Of a stretch of 64,000 nucleotides of DNA, positions 56,751 to 64,000 are shown one piece after another. The position numbers and the translations under genes were made by a program. The DNA lies in assembly GCA_017165825.1 (NCBI GenBank), contig CM029367.1, positions 29,912,633 to 29,976,632 on the forward strand, written 5' to 3'. Origin of the DNA: Hepsetus odoe. Its lineage: Eukaryota > Chordata > Actinopteri > Characiformes > Hepsetidae. The notes below the pieces were generated by a model. It worked only from the letters and a program-made list of their open reading frames with translations. It was not told where the DNA came from and did not search any database. How positions within the stretch are numbered: position 1 is the first letter of the stretch; each line of letters starts with the position of its first letter.

Positions 56751-58024
56751 TGTGTATATATGAAGTATATTTAATAATCACTGAAAGGAAACCCGTACGG
56801 ATGACTACCAGCCTCATTAGGAAGGTGACAAATAAAGCAAACACACTTTGATTTAACTGATGGGACCAATTCGTGAATTCCTGAAGTTCTAGACAGGTTA
56901 CTAATGATGTCTAACCAGGATTCAGTCAGTTCGATTTGGAAAACTGCTCTACACCAGAGCTTTTTACTGAAGGAGTCCCTGTAAAACTGAAGCACACTTG
57001 CTAAAATGTATCTTCAATGTCTTTGTACAACATGCTTTAGTTAAAGCTAGTAAAACATGGAATTGGCCAGCTAGGATCTGGAACCCGAGAGGATTCCTGA
57101 AGCTGGAACTTACACAAGTTAATGTGTAGCTTAACGAACCAAAATTGTGCAAACAGTGTAAATGCACCCTCAAAGTTTTTTTTTTTTTGATGCATTTCTC
57201 ACAGGGGAAACAGGCAGCACACTTTCAAAAGCCATTTTTTTATTTTATTTATTTATTTTTTTAATTTTTTTTTTAGTACAGCAGTAAAATAGAGAGAATG
57301 GGGCTGGAACGGGATGTCAGTCCACCTTAACAATACCAGAAGAGGATGAGAGTAGACGTTCCTTAATGAAAGTTCCTGAAGGTGTACCCGTGAGGAGACC
57401 ACCCCGGTGACACGAGATGAGCGAAACATTTAGAATTCACACTTTCAGTAGATTTCCTGCAAGAATAAGTTCTATAAGTCCTATAAAAACACAGCGTGCT
57501 GTTGTAGGACCAGCGACTCGTGCGACCGGTGAGGGTCGAACCCTCAAACACGATGCAAACAGAATCAGCCTTTGCTCCGGATACCTTGTAATCTGACTCT
57601 AGAAACTCTGGCGTTAGCCTACAGCGCAGTGCAGACGTCCTGCTGTCCCATGGGACAATTTTTCAGAATAAACTTGAGTGGTTCCTGCAAAAGCCGGGTC
57701 GCTTTCAGACAGAGAGCCGTCAGCTTACAGGCTCCGCTGCAGCCTGGTTGTTCTAAATAAATAACGGGCTCACCAGACGATGAGGAGATCAAAGTATTGC
57801 CCCGCTCTCACCTCTTTGTGGATATTCCACACCACACCAGCGCCGTGCGGCACTCTGCTCCAGATTGCTGTCGCTTTTATGGGCAATAATAAAAAGTAAT
57901 TTATTATTTTATATTAAAATAAGCACATGACAAAGATGTACATTTGCAGCTACTGTGCTGCCGGTTTTGCTTCACTCTGAACTTACTTGACATGTGAAGA
58001 AGAGTGTAGCTCGCGGTTTTTGTT
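56751..58024. other. unique intronic DNA
   Basis: T-rich at about 57177-57280; otherwise complex, with no gene or repeat family recognised. Confidence 0.4.
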
Positions 58025-58357
58025 TGTGGTGCAGTGGGTTGTTTGGTCGCCTCACAGCGATAAGGTTCCGGGTCCAGTCCCCAGGTGGGACGGTCCAGGT
58101 CCTTCCTGTGCGGAGTTTGTTCTCACCATGTCTGTGTGGGTTTCCTCCAGGAGATCCTGGTTCCTTCCACCATCTAAAGACATGCATTTCAGGTGGACTT
58201 GAGAGGCTAAACTGTCCTCCAGGTGTGTTTGTCCCTGTGTCTGCCAGTAATAGACTAGCAACCTGTCCAGGGTTTGTCCCCATGTTTCGCCCTGTGAGAG
58301 CTGATATAGACTCCAGCACTCTAATCAGGACAAGCAGCTCAGAAAATGAGTGAGGGA
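58025..58357 (+). repeat. Mermaid/DANA-like SINE, near full length
   Basis: Head 'tggtcgcctcacagcgataa', 'gttctcaccatgtctgtgtg', 'ggtttcctccaggagatcct', 'ctaaagacatgcatttcagg', 'cctgtccagggtttgtcccc', 'cgccctgtgagagctgatat' and 'gacaagcagctcagaaaatg' in order. This is the arrangement of the zebrafish Mermaid/DANA group. The best copy of this family in the window. Confidence 0.78.
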
Positions 58358-58483
58358 GTTTTTCTTTTAAAAATTTGGGAAAAAATACAAAAATAATAAT
58401 TTTCAAACTGTGAAATTGGCACTTAAAGACTACATTTTCATGCAGAATAAAAAAACAATTATTCTTACATAAAACGCAGCAGG

Positions 58484-58668
58484 AAGTGAAAATTCGTCAT
58501 TGTGTAAATTCATTGTCTGAATTTTAGCCATTTCACTGATATATAGCAGGGAGAAATCATACAGTGCCCGGGGAGCAGTGATGGGGACGCTGCCTTACCC
58601 ACAGGTACCTCAGAGTAACACACTGGAGTATGAGGACTCGTCCCTTAATGGCTTAGGCCACAGCTTAG
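58484..58668 (-). repeat. tRNA-derived SINE, degraded
   Basis: 'acagtgcccggggagcag', 'taccc-acaggtacctc' core complement and 'ttaggccacagc' head trace. The tail is heavily changed. Confidence 0.65.
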
Positions 58669-58830
58669 GGACTGTCAAAAAGTTTTAAATGCACTTTACA
58701 ATGTTGCATCATTTGATCTCGGTGGGAGGGGCCACACCAACTTGGTCAAGATGTGGAGGAGGGTGCTGGATCTAAAAGCTTTGGAGAAACGCTGATTTAC
58801 AGCCTTAAAAATATATCTCGTTTCCCATTT

Positions 58831-58960
58831 GGAGGAAAACTGAGCAACTGGAGGAAACCTACTCAGACAGACAGAACAAGCTCCACAAAGAACGTTACCG
58901 GGCTGGTAAAGGAACCCAGAACCTTCTTGCTGTGAGGGCCACAGTGCCACTCTGTCACCC
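58831..58960 (-). repeat. Mermaid/DANA-like SINE, 5' part, reverse
   Basis: Reverse complement reads 'gggtgacagagtggcactgt', 'cctcacagcaagaaggttct', 'gagtaggtttcctcc', the 5' half of the same family as 58025-58357. Confidence 0.6.
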
Positions 58961-59627
58961 TGAACCTGGTTGGGTTCTAGACTTGTTTTCTCTCTCCATG
59001 TGAGGATAAGCGTACTGACAAAAACGTTTGAGCTTAATATTTTTCCACCTTCCAGAGAAAGTTACAGTTTGAACATCGCAGACGGAACGGTGTTGTCATG
59101 GCAACAGCGATACATCAGTCCAATTATATCAACGGTATTGATTGCATTCTTTAGTGAACCCTGACGTGCACGCTTTGGTACCTGCGTCGTACCGATTCCC
59201 TCAGAAACTTCGATAACGCATTTATTCTCACCAACTGGAGCCTTTTTAAACACCTTCCGACGCTCCCTCCATTTAGTCGCTCCAATTCCATTTCACCCTC
59301 CTGGCTATTGTTTCCACCTCTGCTTCCTCTGCTGACCCGCGCTCTGCCCTCCGGCCCTGGCAGCCCGTCGGCGGCGCTGCTACACGCTCATCCTTTCTGA
59401 GTTGTTTCCTTTCGTTCAAGTTGCTTTCATTAGCTTCCTCTCCTTTCTCTCCCTCTCGCTCGCTCTGCAACGTCCACCCTCCACCAGAGCTGCCCACTGC
59501 TGCGAGGTCAAAGGTCACACTCCATTGTCTGCCTGGCATTTAGAGCACACGCTACAAGAATGCAAACGACCGATGCCGCGGTTATTTTCCTCTGAATGTG
59601 ACGCTGAGCGGCAAATCTAAAGGCAGC
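58961..59627. other. unique intronic DNA; candidate conserved block
   Basis: 59260-59600 is complex and repeat-free and carries the DR1 motif at 59505-59517. Candidate conserved element. Confidence 0.35.
59505..59517 (+). promoter_or_regulatory. perfect DR1 nuclear-receptor half-site pair
   Basis: AGGTCA-A-AGGTCA: two perfect half-sites spaced by one base, the DR1 arrangement bound by RXR heterodimers, HNF4 and COUP-TF. Single site; activity unknown. Confidence 0.4.
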
Positions 59628-59670
59628 AGAGCCGGTCAGAAGTTTGGACACACCTTCACTTCTTCTGAAC
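59628..59670 (+). mobile_element. Tc1-like terminal repeat fragment
   Basis: 'ggtcagaagtttggacacac' followed by 'cttc' is the end of a widespread fish Tc1-like family. The opposite end was not found nearby. Confidence 0.55.
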
Positions 59671-60639
59671 TGTGTAATCCTTGCCCTTCTTTGAAATCCT
59701 ATGGAGCGATTCCACACTAAAAGCCACTTTAGAACCTCTGAGGGTTTAAGGAACTCCTCGCAGGTTCTGTGCCGATTGAAGTCTTTTTTCCCTTGAACCT
59801 TTACGAGGACACTGCAACATTGTTGAGGAAACTGAGGCAACTCCTCTGAGCTAAAGAAGTCCCTTATTTTTAAGAGTTTTCTAAAATTGATCTGGTTTTT
59901 ATGTGATAATCCTTGGAGTCCAACGCTCCGCTTCCTTGGTATGAGATGACAGTTTTCTTTACCGCGTCGTAGTCAGAGGATAAACAAGAGGAAAAATCTG
60001 TTTTTCGTTTCTTTGTCGTATGGGTGTGTGTGTGTGTGTGTGTGTGTGTGCTCATCACTGTCCTCATCATCTGTGTTTCCAGCGGAGTGTGTGTGTGCTT
60101 GGGGCCGTGTGAGTATGTGTGTGTGGATTTTATTGACCCGTGTCGTATTTTTGTTGTTGTTATGAAATGACGTCTTTTTATGGAGCCATGCAAAATGTTC
60201 GAAGTAACAAAACAAATAAATAAATGCACGGCAATAAATTGATCATCTATATTCAATAATTGCTTATGTAGCAGTAGGATAAGAACAAAAAAATAAATCA
60301 GTTATTACCACTGGCCTGCAATTCCCTATATCTGTGTTGCAGACGTGACCTCTGGTTCCTTTCTCCACCTCTTCGTTTCCACAACAAACCATTTCCCCCC
60401 AGATCGACCCTGAATGACTTTACAGCCAATGAATTATGCCAAAATGTAAATGACTCTTGTACTTCCTCTTTTGCAAGCCTACACTAAGAATGTGTGGAAA
60501 AACGATTTGCAACATGGAACTGACGCTCTACGGAGTGAGGACACTCTGCTTCTCCAGCTCCTGCAGCACAGCGTGTTTAGTTGTAGCTCTGCTTCTTCCA
60601 GCATGCCAACAATCCAACCGCACAACCCGCTGCAAATCA
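59671..60639. other. unique intronic DNA with a (GT)n tract
   Basis: (GT)n at 60024-60050. No gene recognised. Confidence 0.45.
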
Positions 60640-60960
60640 ATAGAGGCCACTTCAGAGAACACGAGCAGGTGAGCGGCGGCGGCGTCCTTGAGCACGGCTC
60701 TGCGCACAGCGGGTTAAATTTGGATTCCCCTTTCCTCGATCTCCTTCTGCTGCCTCTGGCTTTATCTCCTCACTCTCTTCACTCACGTTCCTTTCCCTGT
60801 AATCCTCTCGCTTGCGTGTAGCTTTATTGGCTGTGCCGAGTACGTTGTGGAAAATGACAGCAAAGTTAAAGCCGAGCAGAATTTAAAGCAATTAATCCCT
60901 CCATCCACCAGCTTCTTTTCTGTTGTTGCTGTTGCCAGGTTACAGAAAATCCATTCAACA
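60640..60960. other. candidate conserved non-coding block
   Basis: Complex, repeat-free sequence with 'tgtagctttattggctgtgc' and 'atttaaagcaattaatccct'. Texture-based inference only. Confidence 0.3.
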
Positions 60961-61689
60961 TGAAGAGAAACCATATACATAACACGGAGCTTCCTGTTTG
61001 GAAAGCTAGGCTAGCCAAGACAGAAGGTTATAAATTGTTGAAAAATAAATGGTTATATAAAAAAAAAATAAGTAGATCGATAGACAGACAGACATACACT
61101 GAGAGAAGGGGGACAGGGAGAAACTCAGAGAGGAGAGAAAAAGCAAAATAGAGGATATATGAAAGGAAGGACATGGGGAGGGAGGGAGGGAGGGAGGGAT
61201 GGATGGATGGATAGATGCTCCAGAAAGACAGACTGACAGGTAGACAAACAAAAGCTAGATAGATCCAGAAGGACAAAGTTTTTGGCTCTCATTTGCAGCC
61301 TTTTGTGTAAATATTTGGTTTTTTTGGTTTTTTTTTATTCAATCTATTCAATATGCCAAAGAAAACATCTAAGATTAAAATATATAAAAACAATATTTCT
61401 GCACCATCAAGTTCATTCCCTAGCTTAGGTTATACATTACCACTCGCAATGTCATATATATATATATAAAAAATGCTAATACATTAACACATGCTAAAGC
61501 CTCTAACTTATGATTAAAGATGAAAGCATAAAAGCAAATAGAATAATCAGAAATTGCCTGATAACTAGTATCTACTAGATCCCATCCATCATAAGACTCA
61601 TTAACATGCATTCTTCTTTCGTTACAGTAAAACTGATAATGATGATTATTACGCAACCCCCCCCCCCCTTCCCCCTCCCCCGTCTTTCT
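60961..61689. other. intronic DNA with purine and GGGA/GGAT repeats
   Basis: Purine-rich from about 61060, (GGGA)n/(GGAT)n at about 61176-61214, T-runs near 61319-61336, (TA)n near 61452-61468 and a C-run near 61656-61668. No gene seen. Confidence 0.5.
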
Positions 61690-61830
61690 CCTTGCATGCT
61701 GTTGCTGCAAACCTCAGCCGGGCCGGCTAAAGAAAGCCTAAGATGGGTAATTGGATTACAGGAGAGTAATCTGCAAACAGAATGAGTAAGAGGCAGATAG
61801 GAGATCAGCAAGGAACGTCTGCGTAAAGGA
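61690..61830. other. candidate conserved non-coding block
   Basis: Contains GGATTA at 61753-61758 and the inverted TAATCT at 61767-61772 (OTX/PITX-type homeodomain cores) beside TAATT. Repeat-free. Inference only. Confidence 0.35.
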
Positions 61831-62691
61831 CTGCAGCAGGAGAACTACAGCAAAAACACGGAGAACCCGAGAGTGAATCTCCCGGAACCAGTCATCAGTC
61901 ATAGTGTCAGTAAATACAGCTCAATTCTTCTAAAGCTTCACGCATTTTCCCCTCTTCCGCTCTCAGCCGGCATGAACGCAAAGCAGCTACGTCCACTGAA
62001 CGCGTGTGTTCTCACCCAGAACCTAAGAAACCCTCTACCAAACTGAGACGCCTCATCAGGCTCTTGTTTTTTTTAATCTGTCAGGATCCGGATCGCTTGT
62101 TAGAGTTCAAATGAACTTTAATACTTAACACAGCACCATCTCACATTTTGTTCTGCAAAGTTTTCTCCTGGTGTTTGTGTGGGTTTATGTACCCGTCTTT
62201 TTTTTTTTTTTTTTTTTTTTTTTTTGGCTGTGCTCTATTGCACCCAGAAATGTGAAGTAATGAAGCACAAAAACTCTGTTACTGTACTAAAGTGGAGCTT
62301 GCAGTTACTGCTGTACTTCAGCATTCCCTTCTAATGGCTTTTTCTTTTCATTCTACATTTGAACATGAAAATATCTGCCTTTTCTACCCCTTACATTTCC
62401 TGAACTTACTCCTTCCTTTGTTTTAACACTACAGAGGGGAATTCTCCATTATTTTTATTTTCCATTCTTTTCCCAACAACCTCTGGTTTCAGCTTCAATG
62501 GAGAAACACACAGAGAAGACGTCCCTCTGTGTGTCCATCGGTGCAGGACAGAGTGAAGGAGTGAGAGAGAGGACGGGGAGAGTGGACGGTGGAGTTCAGG
62601 GTGTGTGGAGTGTGTGTCCGTGACGGGAGAACTAGTAGAGACGGTGATGAAAGTGAAGCGGTGAAGTTCATGTGGATTATTTTCAGTAGAT
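61831..62691. other. unique intronic DNA with a T-run
   Basis: T25-type run at about 62200-62225. No gene recognised. Confidence 0.45.
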
Positions 62692-62820
62692 TGTTTTTAT
62701 TGGAGTTGAAGTTCGAGGCTTTAATAGTCTTTAATTCTATTAATATGGAGTGAGATTCAGTTCACTTTCACACAGACAGACGCTCCAGACGTCCTTCAGA
62801 GGAGACACGTCTCACTTTAC
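62692..62820 (+). repeat. dispersed repeat leading into a 32-bp array
   Basis: Shares 'ggctttaatag', 'ttcagttcactttca' and 'cgtccttcagagg' with 14240-14345 in order and spacing. Here it continues into the tandem array. Confidence 0.5.
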
Positions 62821-63130
62821 ACTCTCAGTACACTCCTGTACTTTTACTTTACACTCTCAGTACACTCCTGTACTTTTACTTTACACTCTCAGTACATTCC
62901 TGTACTTTTACTTTACACTCTCAGTACACTGCTGTACTTTTACTCTACACTCTCAGTACATTCCTGTACTTTTACTTTACACTCTCAGTACATTCCTGTA
63001 CTTTTACTTTACACTCTCAGTACATTCCTGTACTTTTTATTTTACACTCTCAGTGCATTCCTGTACTTTTACTTTACACTCTCAGTACATTCCTGTACTT
63101 TTTACTTTATACTCTCAGTATATCCTGGAC
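62819..63130. repeat. 32-bp minisatellite
   Basis: About ten copies of acactctcagtacattcctg + tacttttacttt (32 bp), with 31- and 33-bp variants at the end. The open frame across it (135 codons, repeated Thr/Leu/His/Ser/Gln/Tyr) is a repeat translation. Confidence 0.95.
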
Positions 63131-63169
63131 TTTTTCCGTAATTACTCAGTAAAATAGTTGAATCAGTGC

Positions 63170-63226
<57 letters not shown>

Positions 63227-63910
63227 TTATAGTATTTCCACCTTTCAAAAAAACATTAGCATAAATGGGCGGGGCCAGACTGCAGCATACATTACTTAGT
63301 AGCTGCTTAAAAAAAAATAAAAATAAAGAAAAAAAAATTTGCAGTCCCAGAAGTGAGGATTTGAAATGGTTTACAGCTCGTTGGGGTTTAAAGGGTTGAT
63401 ATTCCCTGGGGAAGCGTCGTAAGGTGGAGCTCGAGAAACAAACAACAGTCTGGATCATCGTGAAATACGATGAGGCTGCTGCTTATTTAATTTCTGAGAC
63501 CTAATTGGATGATCAGGCTCAGAGTGTTGTCACAGCAATCATTAAAAAGGTCAGGGTCCACGTGTAGTAGGTTTGGAGTGGTGCGGGAGGAGGAGGGGTG
63601 CGGTTACTTTCCCTGGCCCGGCCTGCTAGTGAACAGATTGAGATCGTCTGTAAGCTGCATGTTCTTCTCCATTCTTGTCTTAAAGGAAAATGGCACCTTT
63701 TATAACCAACTATCTGTCTCACATCTGCATCATACAGATGTTTCCACACAGAATTAATTCCATGCATTTACATTTAAGCTGAAAAATCCGCTGACTCAAA
63801 GCAGACTTTTAACTCAATCCTACGCTCCCTTTGGCTTCTATCTTCGGTTTACTTCTGACTTAGACAATATATATTGAATACATACGTTTAATTTTACAAT
63901 GTATAGTCAT
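63131..63910. other. unique intronic DNA with a (GT)n tract
   Basis: (GT)n at 63174-63224, an A-rich patch near 63310-63340, then complex sequence. No exon recognised. Confidence 0.45.
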
Positions 63911-63948
63911 GTGGCCAACGCCCTAACCAGTAGGCCGCCGCTGCCCCG
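63911..63948 (-). repeat. tRNA-derived SINE, head end only
   Basis: 'ccaacgccctaaccagtagg' and 'ccgccgctgcccc' are the reverse of the 5' end of the tRNA-like head. The rest is missing. Confidence 0.65.
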
Positions 63949-64000
63949 TATAGTTAAAGTATTTTGTTTTAATGCTTTGTGCAAGCTGTACATGATTTTT

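Larger units (their letters stand above)
24602..64000 (-). other. nr3c2: nr3c2 intron upstream of the zinc-finger-1 exon (partial)
   Basis: Begins with a good acceptor next to the exon (TTTCATTGCAG, read on minus). The large N-terminal-domain exon expected upstream, over 1 kb in this family, is not visible anywhere to 64000, so this intron exceeds 39 kb unless it holds another gene that I could not recognise. Confidence 0.6.

Noticed and set aside
62750..63157. Open frame of 135 codons with repeated SQYIPVLLLYTLSTF
   Set aside because: It translates the 32-bp minisatellite.
1..64000. Endogenous retrovirus or LTR element
   Set aside because: No reverse transcriptase other than the RTE tails, no paired LTRs, no gag or protease motif seen.

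Overview
This is a non-coding, repeat-rich window from a vertebrate nuclear genome, almost certainly a teleost fish. The evidence is one spliced steroid-receptor exon, some thirty copies of a fish-type tRNA-derived SINE, Tc1/mariner and RTE-type relics, many (CA)n tracts, and no bacterial-style dense coding. The only protein-coding feature I can support is a 128-bp exon on the minus strand (24474-24601). It encodes the first zinc finger of a steroid receptor DNA-binding domain. The residues CGDEASGCHYGVVTC point to the mineralocorticoid receptor, nr3c2. Acceptor, donor and phase all fit. No neighbouring nr3c2 exon is visible, so 1-24473 reads as intron downstream of this exon and 24602-64000 as intron upstream of it.

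Layout. 1-3.9 kb: SINE fragment, a tight cluster of three bZIP-type sites, a 3.1-kb 18-bp minisatellite and a (CA)n tract. 4-21 kb: intronic DNA with SINEs in both orientations, two decayed Tc1-like transposons (one inserted inside a SINE with a TA duplication), one SINE nested in another, and a 0.65-kb pyrimidine tract. 22.7-24.3 kb: AT-rich tandem repeat of about 42 bp, ending about 190 bp from the nr3c2 exon. 25-43 kb: more SINEs, two RTE-type LINE fragments, a Tc1-like MITE with long inverted ends, purine/pyrimidine tracts, and several unique blocks that could be conserved non-coding elements. 44.4-50.9 kb: a tandem segmental duplication, each unit holding SINE pieces, (CA)n, CT-rich DNA, a unique block and a 10-bp minisatellite. 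51-55.3 kb: a run of low-complexity DNA (poly-A, purine, pyrimidine, G-rich pentamer array). 55-64 kb: intronic DNA with SINEs, a near-complete Mermaid/DANA-like SINE, a DR1 nuclear-receptor half-site pair, and a repeat that carries its own 32-bp array.

The elements do not form a pathway. The window is best read as a receptor intron pair shaped by repeat insertion and tandem expansion. Long open frames in the minisatellites (up to about 940 codons) are artefacts of repeat periods lacking stop codons and are not annotated as genes. I found no evidence for an undescribed gene system. The most informative observations are the mosaic SINE tails, the nested insertions, the 44.4-50.9 kb duplication and the higher-order minisatellite structure. 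All similarity statements come from reading the sequence by eye.
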